This document shows, piece by piece, positions 25,768 to 34,402 of a DNA stretch of 64,000 nucleotides (position 1 is the stretch's first letter; every line of letters starts with the position of its first letter). Where the stretch lies: positions 56,911-120,910 of the forward strand of contig NZ_FNPF01000012.1 of the NCBI RefSeq assembly GCF_900107235.1, written 5' to 3'. This DNA is from Citreimonas salinaria. GTDB lineage: Bacteria; Pseudomonadota; Alphaproteobacteria; Rhodobacterales; Rhodobacteraceae. The translations under genes and the position numbers were made by a program. The notes under the pieces are model-generated. The model saw only the letters and a program-made list of their open reading frames with translations. It had not been told where the DNA came from and ran no database searches.

Positions 25768-26967
25768 TCAGTTCGCGTCGCGGGCCCGGACCTCGGCGGC
25801 GCCTTCGCGGCCGGTCGAGGCGACGCCGTGGAACAACCCGTCCTGCCATTGGCCGACGGTCCAGAACGCGGGGTTGTTGTTGTTCTCGTCGAAGTCCAGC
25901 GTGCCGATCACCGTGTCGAAGCTGTTGTCCTTGATGTGCTGGATGATCGCCTCGTTATCCATCGTGCCCACGGCCTCTATCGCCTGCTCCAGCGCCTGGA
26001 AGCTGGAATAGACCATGGCCGAGGCCCAGAAGTCGGGCTTCTCGCCGGTCACGTCCTCGTGCCGGGCGGCATATTCCTGGAAGGCCTCGCCGTCGGCATC
26101 CACGCCGCCGATGCCCAGCACGCCGTCGACGCTGTCGCCGAAGCGGGCCTGATAGGACGGGAAGGCGGTGGCGACGGCGGTGAAGAACGCGCCGGGGTTC
26201 AATCCCTCGATCTGGGCCTGTTCGGTCAGGCCGAACGTGTCGGGCGGATAGGACCAGGCCACGAAGGCGTCGGGGTTTGTGCCGGCGGCGCCCTTGATGA
26301 CGGTCGACAGGTCCTGAGTGCCAAGCGGATAGGACGTGTCGTAGACGATCTCGAAGCCGGCCGCTTCGAGCGCAGGACGCGCGTTCTGCGACAGCTCGAT
26401 CCCGAAGGCGTCGGCCACGTTGACCATCGCGACGCGGTTGCCGATGTCGCCGCGGTCGCGCAGGTCGCTCAGCACTTGGGCCACACCTTCGGTGATGGGC
26501 TTGGCGCCGCCGAGCGAGATGAACACGTTGGGGAACTGGCTGACCAGCGCCTTTGTGTCGTCGACGGTCGCGGTTGCCGTGATCATCGGATAGCCGAAGC
26601 GGTTGAAGATCGGTGCCGCGGCTAGGTTCAGGCCGGTCGAGTAGGGCGGCAGGATGATGTCGGCCTCGTCCTGGGTGGCCAGGCGCTGCACGGCCTTGAT
26701 TGTCTCGCCCGGGTTGGTCTGGTCGTCATACTCGATCAGTTCCAGCATGTGCTGCGTGCCGTCGACCATCAGGCCGCCGCGGCTGTTCACGTCGTCGATC
26801 CACAGCCGCACGTTGGGCCAGTAGCTGACCGCCGCGCCGCCGGCCAGCGGGCCGGTCTTGGGCGCGACCGCACCGACCGTCAGCGTCGGCGCGTGGTTCT
26901 CGGCGAATGCGGTGCTGGCCAGCAGCATCGCGGCAAGGCCGATGGCTCCGAAAGTCCTGCGTTTCAT
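25768..26967 (-). CDS. Periplasmic binding protein of the liv-type ABC transporter
   Basis: 399 residues with a signal peptide 1-22 (ASTAFA-E). It has the type I periplasmic-binding fold: TVGAVAPKTGPLAGGAAVSYWPNVRLWIDDVNSRGG, a D-D-Q-T-N-P hinge, and the LPPYSTGLNLAAAPIFNRFGYPMI segment, with no receptor or enzyme domains. It belongs to the Leu/Ile/Val-binding-like family (COG0683). Members of this branch next to aldehyde dehydrogenases often take up aromatic acids rather than amino acids. It is located 32 bases after the second ALDH gene and before livH. Confidence 0.88.
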   Translation of the reverse strand: MKRRTFGAIGLAAMLLASTAFAENHAPTLTVGAVAPKTGPLAGGAAVSYWPNVRLWIDDVNSRGGLMVDGTQHMLELIEYDDQTNPGETIKAVQRLATQDEADIILPPYSTGLNLAAAPIFNRFGYPMITATATVDDTKALVSQFPNVFISLGGAKPITEGVAQVLSDLRDRGDIGNRVAMVNVADAFGIELSQNARPALEAAGFEIVYDTSYPLGTQDLSTVIKGAAGTNPDAFVAWSYPPDTFGLTEQAQIEGLNPGAFFTAVATAFPSYQARFGDSVDGVLGIGGVDADGEAFQEYAARHEDVTGEKPDFWASAMVYSSFQALEQAIEAVGTMDNEAIIQHIKDNSFDTVIGTLDFDENNNNPAFWTVGQWQDGLFHGVASTGREGAAEVRARDAN

Positions 26968-26999
26968 GGTGGGTCCTCCTCTGTTGTGGCGCTGTGCGC

Positions 27000-28445
27000 C
27001 TAGTTGCCCGCCGTCGCGCGGGGCTGGGTGACGAAAGTGGTCTCGGTGAACTCGGCCACGACGCTGTCGCCGCCGAAGCGGCCGTAGCCCGACGCCTTCA
27101 GGCCGCCGAAGGGCAGGGCGGGGTCGTCATAGACGGTCGAGCCGTTGACGTGGACGATCCCGGCCTCGATCCGGTGCGCGACCCCGGCGGCGGCGGCGAT
27201 ATCCTCCGACCAGACCGCCGCGGCCAAGGCGAAATCGCTGTCGTTGGCGACGCTGACCGCCTCGTCGGCATCGGCGACGCGGATGATCCCCAGCGCCGGG
27301 CCGAAGGTCTCTTCCGCGTAGATCCGCATCCCGAACGTGACGTGATCGAGCACGGTGGGCTGCATCAGTCGGTTGAAGGATTCGCCGCCGGTGACCAGCG
27401 TGGCGCCCTTGCGTAGTGCGTCTTCGATCAGGCCCTTGACGCGCAGTGCCGCGTCGGCGGTGATCAGTTGGCCCGTTGAATCCGAGGCCGCGGTAAGATC
27501 GGGAAGCCGAAGTGCCTCGGTCTCGGCACGAAGGGCGGCGACGAAAGGCTCGGCAATCGTGTCCTCGACGATGACGCGGTCGGTGGACATGCAGATCTGG
27601 CCCTGGTTGAAGAAAGCACCCTGCGCCACGGCGCGCGCCGCGGCTGCGACGTCGGCGTCGGCGAGGATGATCGCCGGCGCCTTGCCGCTGAGTTCCAGAA
27701 GGCACCGCTTGAGGTGCCGCGCGGCGATCAGCGCCACTTCGCGTCCGACGCGGGTCGAGCCGGTGAAGTTCACCCGCCGCACCGCCGGATGCGCGATCAG
27801 CGCTTCGACCACGGCGTGGGCGTCGTCGGGGGCGTTGACAACGTAGTTGATCGCGCCATCGGGCAGACCCGCATCCAGCAGCGCCTGGGCGACAAGCTCG
27901 TGCGTGCGCGGGCACAGTTCCGAGCCCTTGAGCACCACCGTGTTGCCCAGCGCCAGGGGCGCCGCGATGGCGCGCACCGCCAGCGTGACCGGGGCGTTCC
28001 AGGGCGCGATGCCCAGCACCACGCCCACCGGCCGGGTGATGCGCGTATAGGCGATGCCCGGCCTGCCGGTCTCGTAGGGGGTTTCGCCGATGCGGTCGGT
28101 CAGCGTCGCGCAATGGCGCAACGTGTCCGCGGCGACGGCGATGTTGAAGTGGATCCAGTCCGGCGTCGCGCCGACCTCGCGATGGGCGACCTCGACGAAT
28201 TCGGCCTTGCGCGCCTCCAGCAGGTCGGCCGCGCGCAGCAGCACCTGCGACCGCGCCACCGGATCGGTGGCTGCCCAGGCGGGATAAGCGGCGGCGGACG
28301 CGCCGGCGGCATCCGCCGCCGCCGCCTCGGTGCAGGCAGCGGCGCGCGTGATGACCTCGGACGTCAACGGATCGGTCCGGTCGAACGTCGCGCTGGGCGC
28401 ACGCGCGGGATCTCTCCCGCCGATGATGGCGCGGGCTTCGAACAT
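27000..28445 (-). CDS. Aldehyde dehydrogenase, salicylaldehyde/vanillin-type
   Basis: 481 residues from the ATG at 28445, preceded by GGGAGGATC. ALDH sites: GIAPWNAPV, NFTGSTRVGR, the general-base Glu in LLELSGKAP, the nucleophile Cys in NQGQICMST, and a C-terminal PFGGLKASGYGRFGG. The SGKAP version of the Glu loop (rather than GGKSP) and the VVLKGSELCPRTH loop recall the salicylaldehyde/vanillin dehydrogenases. It is first in the minus-strand block and faces the AraC gene 140 bases away. Confidence 0.9.
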   Translation of the reverse strand: MFEARAIIGGRDPARAPSATFDRTDPLTSEVITRAAACTEAAAADAAGASAAAYPAWAATDPVARSQVLLRAADLLEARKAEFVEVAHREVGATPDWIHFNIAVAADTLRHCATLTDRIGETPYETGRPGIAYTRITRPVGVVLGIAPWNAPVTLAVRAIAAPLALGNTVVLKGSELCPRTHELVAQALLDAGLPDGAINYVVNAPDDAHAVVEALIAHPAVRRVNFTGSTRVGREVALIAARHLKRCLLELSGKAPAIILADADVAAAARAVAQGAFFNQGQICMSTDRVIVEDTIAEPFVAALRAETEALRLPDLTAASDSTGQLITADAALRVKGLIEDALRKGATLVTGGESFNRLMQPTVLDHVTFGMRIYAEETFGPALGIIRVADADEAVSVANDSDFALAAAVWSEDIAAAAGVAHRIEAGIVHVNGSTVYDDPALPFGGLKASGYGRFGGDSVVAEFTETTFVTQPRATAGN

Positions 28446-28538
28446 GATCCTCCCAAACCTTGTTCGACGATTCTGGCCGGATCTCTCCCCCCGGATCACC
28501 GCAGGATGAGTTGCAATTCACGCAGGGTAAATGTCACT

Positions 28539-28551
28539 TTGTGGGCCACAA
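28539..28551. promoter_or_regulatory. Palindrome in the ALDH-AraC divergent promoter region
   Basis: TTGTGG-G-CCACAA, a perfect 6+6 palindrome with a one-base centre. It lies 35 bases before the AraC start and about 94 before the ALDH start. It is a candidate regulator site; AraC proteins normally bind direct rather than inverted repeats, so this is weak. Confidence 0.3.
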
Positions 28552-28585
28552 TTGTCGATTTCCGGCATTCGCGCGAAAGTCATCG

Positions 28586-29488
28586 ATGAACGACACGGCC
28601 CGCCTCGCACCGACCGAGACGCCCTTGCGCGCAGAACCGCTGCGCGCGGGGCTGCAATCGCTGGTCTTCGGACGGTCCGGCCTGATGGGCGTGCACAACG
28701 TCCGCGCCTTGCTGCTGACGTCCGGACAGGCGTCGCTGCAGATCGACGAGACGGCGGAGCGGCTGCAGGGGCCCAGCCTGCTGTGGGCGCCGTGGAGCCC
28801 GCAGGGCCGGCTGGTGGTGGCACCGGGGAGCCGCGGCCATCACCTTGTCCTCGGGCCGTCGCTGCTGTCGGTCGCGCTGCGCCATTCGCCCCACGCGGCC
28901 GAACTTGGCTACATGGCCGAGCGGCGCTATGTCGTCTCGCTGGATGAGGACGACGGCGACGCCGCGACCCTTCAGGCCTGTTTCGAAGGATTGGCCATCG
29001 AGACGCGGCAGGATCGCCCCATGTCGGCCAGCCTTGTCGAGGCGCATCTGTCGATCCTGTTGGTGACGCTGTACCGCGCGCTGAAGGCCGGACCCCACGG
29101 TATGCGCGCGGGTTTCGCGGGCTCGCCGCTGGGCAGCCGTTTCATCGCGCTGATCGAGGCGCATCTGGGCGAACGTTGGCCGGTGGCGGGCTTCTGCGAC
29201 GCGCTGGGCGTCAGCCGCGACCGGCTGCATTCCGCCTGCCTGCGCGATTTCGGCCGCCCGCCGGGCCTGATCATCCGCCAGCGTACGATGCTCGAGGCGC
29301 GGCGCCTGCTGGAGCAATCAACCCTTTCCGTCGACCAGATCGCGCAGCGCCTGGGCTTCGGCAGCGGTTCGCAATTCAACCATTTCTTCAAGGGAATCGA
29401 GGGCATCCCCCCAGGGACCTGGCGCCGCCGGCTCCGGTCCAGCGACCGGCCGCGCCCGCCGCCCACGGACCTGTCCGCCTGGCCTTGA
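28586..29488 (+). CDS. AraC-family transcriptional regulator
   Basis: 300 residues from ATG 28586. Residues ~1-185 are a cupin-like sensing region (LLLTSGQASLQIDETAERLQGPSLLWAPW). The C-terminal ~100 residues hold two helix-turn-helix motifs: FCDALGVSRDRLHSACLRDFGRPPGLIIRQR and then LSVDQIAQRLGFGSGSQFNHFFKGIEGIPPGTWR. It probably controls the divergent ALDH-liv block. The ligand is presumably the substrate or an intermediate of that pathway (inference). A second start upstream in frame lacks a better ribosome site. Confidence 0.88.
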   Translation: MNDTARLAPTETPLRAEPLRAGLQSLVFGRSGLMGVHNVRALLLTSGQASLQIDETAERLQGPSLLWAPWSPQGRLVVAPGSRGHHLVLGPSLLSVALRHSPHAAELGYMAERRYVVSLDEDDGDAATLQACFEGLAIETRQDRPMSASLVEAHLSILLVTLYRALKAGPHGMRAGFAGSPLGSRFIALIEAHLGERWPVAGFCDALGVSRDRLHSACLRDFGRPPGLIIRQRTMLEARRLLEQSTLSVDQIAQRLGFGSGSQFNHFFKGIEGIPPGTWRRRLRSSDRPRPPPTDLSAWP

Positions 29489-29597
29489 GCGGGCGCACGG
29501 GCAACCGCGGGCCGTGCCGGGACCACGGTGGTGGCGGGGCGGCATACGGGCTACCTTGGGACCACGCTGTCCGTGACAAGAAAGTGCAGGTAGAAAA

Positions 29598-30128
29598 GTG
29601 ACACCCCAGACCGTTCCCGCCATCACCTTCCACACCCGCGTGAGAAATCCCGAGCTGGAGGGGGACAACCCGTTCGAGTGGCGGGACATCACCACCGACG
29701 AGATCTTCGCGGGCAAGCGCGTGGTCGTCTTCGGCCTGCCGGGCGCCTTCACGCCGGCCTGCACCGACAGTCATCTGCCGGGATACGAGCGGCTGCACGA
29801 CGATTTCATCGCCGAGGGCATCGACCGGGTGGTCTGCACCGCGGTCAACGACGCCTTCGTCATGTACCAGTGGGCCAAGGCATTGGGCGTCGAGAAGGTG
29901 ATGATGCTGCCCGACGGCAACGGCGAATTCGCGCGCCGGATGGGCATGCTGGTCGACCGCTCGAACCAGGGCATGGGGATGCGCAGCTGGCGTTATTCGA
30001 TGCTGGTCGAGGACCGCGCCATCAAGCAGCTTTTCGCCGAGCCGGACATCTGCGACGTGCCGTCCAGCATCCCGATGGACGCCTCGGCCGCCGAAGTGAT
30101 GCTGGAACATATCCGGCGCGGCGCCTGA
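29598..30128 (+). CDS. Peroxiredoxin of the Prx5 group
   Basis: 176 residues from a GTG at 29598 with GCAGG about ten bases upstream. The peroxidatic site is P48-G-A-F-T52-P-A-C55, followed by TDSHLPGY, the standard Prx5/AHP1 signature. Later come VNDAFVMYQWAKALG and a W-R-Y-S-M-L-V strand with the conserved Arg. There is no fused glutaredoxin domain. It reduces hydrogen peroxide and alkyl hydroperoxides in the cytosol. An 8-base stem overlaps its stop codon (30125-30152). Confidence 0.92.
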   Translation: MTPQTVPAITFHTRVRNPELEGDNPFEWRDITTDEIFAGKRVVVFGLPGAFTPACTDSHLPGYERLHDDFIAEGIDRVVCTAVNDAFVMYQWAKALGVEKVMMLPDGNGEFARRMGMLVDRSNQGMGMRSWRYSMLVEDRAIKQLFAEPDICDVPSSIPMDASAAEVMLEHIRRGA

Positions 30129-30152
30129 CGCGGGCGGGATGCGGCGCGTCAG
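30125..30152 (+). terminator. Stem-loop at the end of the peroxiredoxin gene
   Basis: CTGACGCG (30125-30132) pairs with CGCGTCAG (30145-30152) across 12 bases. The left arm contains the stop codon. There is no T-run. Confidence 0.4.
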
Positions 30153-30189
30153 CGTTCGCAACCGCATCCACCTGGATCGCGCTTCGCTT

Positions 30190-30560
30190 CGGCGGCCGGA
30201 GCAGTTCCACGCCAGGCATTCCCTTCAAATGCCTTGGGTCTTGTCCGCCCTCCGACAGGTCCAGCGCGTCGATGTTTCGCTTGGTCTCCTCGAACACGTG
30301 CCCGGGGCCGACACCGTTGACCCCGCTTGCCATTTCCGAGGCGAGCAGGATGTCGTGGACCTCGATCAACTCGAAGAAGCATTCGATGCCGGCGCAGGTG
30401 TCGAAGTAGACGTTGCGCAGAAGTAGACGTTGCGCACTTGGGCGCGGTTCGATGACGAGCACGTGCCTGACTGGCCGAAGCCCGCCAATGTCGAGGTGCT
30501 TGGCGGGGAAGGCACGCTCAAGACTCAGCTTCGCCGCGACGACCTTCCCGCCGCCGTGGG
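30190..30560 (-). pseudogene. Decayed amidohydrolase, 4-oxalomesaconate hydratase (LigJ)-like
   Basis: On the minus strand three broken frames spell the C-terminal half of a LigJ-type amidohydrolase. There is HGGG (~30556), then NVYFDTC, GIECFFELIEVHDILLASEM and a VNGVGPGHVFEETKRNIDALDLSE segment. After a frame change comes KAFEGNAWR. The family reads HGGG ... N-(V/I)-(F/Y)-F-D-T-C-V-Y-H-Q-P-G-I, so the VYHQP residues have been lost in frame. A 17-base tandem duplication (30404-30436) shifts the frame just before NVYFDTC. No start or complete N-terminal half is seen in the 705-base interval 30129-30833, which otherwise holds nothing recognisable. LigJ acts in protocatechuate 4,5-cleavage/gallate breakdown. 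Confidence 0.65.
30404..30436. repeat. 17-base tandem duplication inside the LigJ-like pseudogene
   Basis: AAGTAGACGTTGCGCAG at 30404-30420 is followed at once by AAGTAGACGTTGCGCAC at 30421-30437 (16 of 17 equal). Seventeen is not a multiple of three, so the duplication itself breaks the frame of the minus-strand gene. Confidence 0.85.
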
Positions 30561-30792
30561 GTGCGCGATCAGGTTCGGTGCGGTCCGTCCCTCGGTCAGC
30601 GGGATCGTCCGGAAATCGTGCGAAAACTGGCACGGCAATTCGCCCGGACGCCCTCGCGATCCGGGTCATGGTTGCGTTTCCGAACCACGCGGGCTAGGCC
30701 GCCGAGCAGCAGACTGGACCCGGCCGCAATGCCGGGTGGCTCTTCCGGCCGCCGATCCGCCGGACAACGACAGACAACGGTGCATGTGCACG

Positions 30793-30817
30793 ACCGAACG
30801 CACGGGCTGCGTTCGGT
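30793..30817. promoter_or_regulatory. 10-base perfect inverted repeat just upstream of sulP
   Basis: ACCGAACGCA (30793-30802), CGGGC, TGCGTTCGGT (30808-30817). It ends 16 bases before the sulP ATG. It may be an operator or an RNA hairpin that affects translation of sulP. No regulator gene is adjacent. Confidence 0.5.
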
Positions 30818-30833
30818 ATCGGATATTTCCTTC

Positions 30834-32324
30834 ATGTTTTCACTCGACGCTTATCGCGCGCAGTGGCTCGGCAACGTTCGCGGCGATCTGCTCGCCGGCC
30901 TCGTCGTCGCGCTCGCGCTCATCCCCGAAGCCATCGCTTTTTCCATCATCGCAGGCGTGGACCCGAAGGTCGGCCTCTATGCGAGTTTCTCGATCGCGGT
31001 GATTACCGCCATCGCCGGCGGGCGGCCCGGCATGATCTCGGCCGCCACGGCGGCGACGGCCGTCCTTATGGTCACGCTGGTGCGCGACTACGGGCTGGAA
31101 TACCTGCTGGCCGCGACGGTGCTGGCAGGCCTCCTGCAGATCGGCGCGGGCGCGCTGAGGCTCGGCTTCGTCATGCGCTACGTCTCGAAATCGGTGATGA
31201 CCGGCTTCGTGAACGCTCTGGCCATCCTGATCTTCATGGCGCAGCTGCCCGAGCTCGACCCCCGCTACGTCTCCTGGGTCACCTACGCGATGGTCGCGGC
31301 GGGCCTTGCGATCATCTACGGCTTTCCGCTTCTGACCACGGCGATCCCGTCGCCGCTGGTGACGATCATCGTGCTGACCGGCCTGGCCTTCGCGCTGGGT
31401 CTCGACGTGCGCACGGTGGGCGACATGGGCGCGCTGCCTGACACGCTGCCGGTGTTCCTGATCCCGCAGATCCCGCTGAACCTCGACACGCTGATGATCA
31501 TCCTGCCGTACTCGGTCGCCGTGGCGGTCGTGGGCCTGCTGGAAAGCCTGATGACGCAGAACATCGTCGACGATCTGACCGACACCAAGTCGAACCGGAA
31601 CCAGGAATGCGTGGGGCAGGGCATCGCCAACACCGCCACCGGCTTCATCGGAGGCATGGCGGGCTGCGCGATGATCGGCCAGTCGATCATCAACGTGAAG
31701 TCGGGCGGCCGCGGGCGTCTGTCGTGTTTCGTGGCGGGCGTGTTCCTGCTGATCCTCGTCGTCGGCCTCGGCGACCTCGTCAGCATCATCCCGATGCCGG
31801 CGCTGGTGGCGATCATGATCATGGTCTCGATCGGCACGTTCTCGTGGTCGTCGATCAAGAACCTGACGGTGCACCCGCGATCGTCCTCGATCGTGATGAT
31901 CGCGACGGTCGTGACCGTGGTCTACACCCACAACCTCGCCATCGGCGTTCTGGTGGGCGTGCTGCTGTCGGGCATCTTCTTTGCCGGCAAGATCGCGCAG
32001 CTGTTCGGCGTCCGCTCGGAGATGAGCGACGACGGCCGCGTGCGCACTTATCATGTCGAGGGCCAGCTGTTCTACGGCTCGGTCGAGGACTTCATGGATG
32101 CCTTCGACTTTCGCGAGGCGCCGGAACGCGTCATCATCGACGTCAGCCGCGCGCATATCTGGGACATCAGTTCCGTGCAGGCCTTGGACATGGCAATCCT
32201 CAAGTTCCGCCGCGACGGGGCCGAGGTCGAGGTGGTCGGCATGAACCGGGCGACCGAGACGCTGGTCGACCGGCTTGCCATCCACGACAAGCCCGGCGCC
32301 ATGGACAAGTTGATGGGACATTGA
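30834..32324 (+). CDS. SulP-family anion transporter with STAS domain
   Basis: 496 residues from ATG 30834. The SulP transport core (about 1-390, 10-14 helices) begins [36 protein letters not shown], the family signature. [25 protein letters not shown] follows, and [24 protein letters not shown] cytosolic STAS domain (about 405-496) closes the protein with [23 protein letters not shown]. Family members carry sulfate, bicarbonate or dicarboxylates; the ion here is not clear. A universal stress gene follows after 13 bases, and the pair is clearly one operon. Confidence 0.9.
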   Translation: MFSLDAYRAQWLGNVRGDLLAGLVVALALIPEAIAFSIIAGVDPKVGLYASFSIAVITAIAGGRPGMISAATAATAVLMVTLVRDYGLEYLLAATVLAGLLQIGAGALRLGFVMRYVSKSVMTGFVNALAILIFMAQLPELDPRYVSWVTYAMVAAGLAIIYGFPLLTTAIPSPLVTIIVLTGLAFALGLDVRTVGDMGALPDTLPVFLIPQIPLNLDTLMIILPYSVAVAVVGLLESLMTQNIVDDLTDTKSNRNQECVGQGIANTATGFIGGMAGCAMIGQSIINVKSGGRGRLSCFVAGVFLLILVVGLGDLVSIIPMPALVAIMIMVSIGTFSWSSIKNLTVHPRSSSIVMIATVVTVVYTHNLAIGVLVGVLLSGIFFAGKIAQLFGVRSEMSDDGRVRTYHVEGQLFYGSVEDFMDAFDFREAPERVIIDVSRAHIWDISSVQALDMAILKFRRDGAEVEVVGMNRATETLVDRLAIHDKPGAMDKLMGH

Positions 32325-32337
32325 GGGAGGGAAGACC

Positions 32338-33192
32338 ATGACACAGAAGATCATCGCGCTCGTCGACGGCTCGCTCTACTCCGAAAGCGTCTGTGACCAC
32401 GCTGCTTGGATTTCCGAGCGGACCAAGGCGCCGGTCGAGCTGCTCCACGTGCTTGGCCGCCGCGAGGCGCCGCAGAAGCAGGACCTGTCCGGCTCGATCC
32501 GGCTGGGCGCGCGGACGCAGCTGATGGAGGAACTGGCCGAGCTTGACGCGCAGCGCGCCAAGCTCGTCTCCCACCGCGGTCGTGCCATTCTCGAGGATGC
32601 CCGCGCCATCGTCGACCGCGACGGGGTGACCGACATCACCACCCGGCTGCGGCATGGCGACCTGGTCGAGGCGATCTCCGAGATCGAGGGAGAGGCCCGC
32701 GTCATCGTCATCGGCAAGCGCGGCGAGGCTGCGGATTTCGCCAAGGGGCATCTGGGGTCGAACCTCGAACGGGTCGTGCGCGCGTCGCACCGTCCGATCG
32801 TCGTGGCCTCGCGCGCCTTCAAGCCGATCGACAAGGTGCTGGTCGCCTATGACGGCGGCAGCTCGGCGATGAAGGCGGTCGACCACATCTCGCGCAGCAC
32901 GCTGTTCGAGAAATTGCAGGTCGAGATTGTCACCGTGGGCGCCGACAACGCCGATCACCGCAAGGGTCTGGAGGACGCGAAGGCGCTGCTGAAGGCGGCC
33001 GGTCACGACGCAGCCACCCGCATCGTCGAGGGGCGGCCGGACGAGGTGCTGGGCAAGCTGGTCGAGGACGAGGGCTTTGGCATGGTGGTGATGGGGGCCT
33101 ACGGCCACAGCCGCATCCGCAGCCTCGTCATCGGGTCGACCACGACCGAGATGGTGCGCTCCTGCAAGGTGCCTGTGCTTCTGATGCGCTGA
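32338..33192 (+). CDS. Tandem universal stress protein (UspA family)
   Basis: 284 residues, two Usp domains (about 1-150 and 158-284). The start has GGGAGGGAAGACC. The second domain has the ATP-binding motif G-A-Y-G-H-S-R-I-R-S-L-V-I-G-S-T-T. In the first the equivalent is GKRGEAADFAKGHLGSNLERVVR, which departs from the consensus, so only the second domain clearly binds nucleotide. It lies 13 bases after sulP; the coupling suggests that it modulates that transporter or shares its conditions. Confidence 0.9.
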   Translation: MTQKIIALVDGSLYSESVCDHAAWISERTKAPVELLHVLGRREAPQKQDLSGSIRLGARTQLMEELAELDAQRAKLVSHRGRAILEDARAIVDRDGVTDITTRLRHGDLVEAISEIEGEARVIVIGKRGEAADFAKGHLGSNLERVVRASHRPIVVASRAFKPIDKVLVAYDGGSSAMKAVDHISRSTLFEKLQVEIVTVGADNADHRKGLEDAKALLKAAGHDAATRIVEGRPDEVLGKLVEDEGFGMVVMGAYGHSRIRSLVIGSTTTEMVRSCKVPVLLMR

Positions 33193-33267
33193 GTGGCGGG
33201 TCCGCCTTCGGTTCGGAGGCCGGCGCGCGGCCCGCGCCTGACCGGGGCGGGTTCGCGCGGGAAATCG

Positions 33268-33290
33268 GCGTGTCCCACGGTGGGACACGC
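33268..33290. terminator. Strong 10-base stem with 3-base loop, downstream of usp
   Basis: GCGTGTCCCA (33268-33277), CGG, TGGGACACGC (33281-33290). There is no T-run on either side, so it may be a protein-binding palindrome instead. Its core TGTCCCAC...GACACG resembles the motif at 6550-6568. Confidence 0.5.
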
Positions 33291-33346
33291 GGGCGCCCAC
33301 CACAAATCAATGGGTTACAGGGACGGATTCATCTTCCGTTAGGATT

Positions 33347-33382
<36 letters not shown>

Positions 33383-33413
33383 GCGTGGTCCGCAGGCCCT
33401 TGCGCCGGTCCCG

Positions 33414-34010
33414 TCAGACCCGTTCGAACACCGCCATCTGGCTGGCGCCGCCAAGATCGGGGTGATGACCTGCGATGTCCCGGCACCGCACCCGGTAGCC
33501 CCAGGCGCCGGCCACGCGCGCGCTCCAGCGGCGGAAGCGGGCGCGATCCCATTCGAAGCGGTGGTCGGGATGCCGCATCCGGTGCGCCGGCACGCCGAGC
33601 AGCGGGTTGAACTCGGCGTTCGGCGTGGTGATGGCGACGGTGCCCGGGCGCATCTTCCGGAACAGCGCCTCTTCCAGCGTCGACAGGCGGTCGGGGTCGA
33701 CATGCTCGATCGTCTCGAGCAGCACGGCACAGTCGTAGCCCGCGAGGTCGGGCGTCGGATCAGTCATCGACGCCTCGCGCAGCTCGACATGGGGCACGTG
33801 CGGCGGGGTCTTGGCCAGCCGCGCGCGCAGCCGGTCGAGCGAGGGCGCGTGGATGTCGAGGCCCGCCAGCCGCTCGATCCCCGGCTCGGCCGCCAGTTGC
33901 ACGAACAGGTCGCCGTCGCCGCAGCCGAGGTCCAGGACCCGCTTCGCCTTGCTGTCGCGCACCACCGCGAGCACGGCGGCGAGCCGCTCCTCGTGGTGCC
34001 AGGTGGTCAT
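33414..34010 (-). CDS. Hen1-type 3'-terminal RNA ribose 2'-O-methyltransferase domain, stand-alone
   Basis: 198 residues from the ATG at 34010. The SAM site VLDLGCGDGD is at 25-34. The Hen1 metal-binding signature is intact: E99-T-I-E102-H103, followed by TTPNAEFN (128-135) and R-H-P-D-H150-R-F-E-W-D. The end is QMAVFERV. Hen1 methylates the 2'-OH of the 3' end of RNA. In bacteria it normally has a ~240-residue N-terminal ligase-adenylation partner domain and is paired with Pnkp for RNA repair. Here both are absent: only the C-terminal methyltransferase half is present and no pnkp lies within the window. The upstream frame stays open but its composition is not protein-like. Confidence 0.82.
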   Translation of the reverse strand: MTTWHHEERLAAVLAVVRDSKAKRVLDLGCGDGDLFVQLAAEPGIERLAGLDIHAPSLDRLRARLAKTPPHVPHVELREASMTDPTPDLAGYDCAVLLETIEHVDPDRLSTLEEALFRKMRPGTVAITTPNAEFNPLLGVPAHRMRHPDHRFEWDRARFRRWSARVAGAWGYRVRCRDIAGHHPDLGGASQMAVFERV

Positions 34011-34402
34011 GGCGCGCCCGGGCGCCGCGTCGGGGCGCCGCCCCGCGCCACGCGGCAGGCGCCTGCTTCGAAGGGCGCGAGGCAAATCTCGGCGCCGCGA
34101 ACCGGGCGGGCGCGCATCGGAGGGGTCACGGCGATCAGCTTGGCCGCCTTTCCATCTGGTTACGGTCAGCTCGACCGTATCGGCCGGAACGGCCGGGAAC
34201 TCAATCCGTGGCGACCGGCGGATTTCGGTCGGGCGTCGGCAATGGGGCGCCGCAGCGCCCGCCGGTGGTTGCGAGAGATCGGTCGCGCGGCTACCGTCGC
34301 GGGCGGCCCCTGGGCGCCACCATCGGGTTCCGGCATGTCCGGAGAAGTGGCGGTTCGGCGCGGGCCGCTTGGACAACGAAAAAGACAAAGACGGGCGGCG
34401 GA
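34011..34402. other. Intergenic region between divergent Hen1-like and M23 genes
   Basis: 392 bases with divergent starts on both sides. Two GGAAC boxes (34186-34190 and 34196-34200) lack a matching GTT at 16-17 bases. I see no other motif. The frames of both genes continue open into it, but the predicted residues look random. Confidence 0.5.

Noticed and set aside
33414..34388. Longer version of the Hen1-like protein with a 126-residue N-terminus
   Set aside because: The extra part is random-looking Arg/Pro text and does not resemble the Hen1 N-terminal domain; the ATG at 34010 fits the family start.
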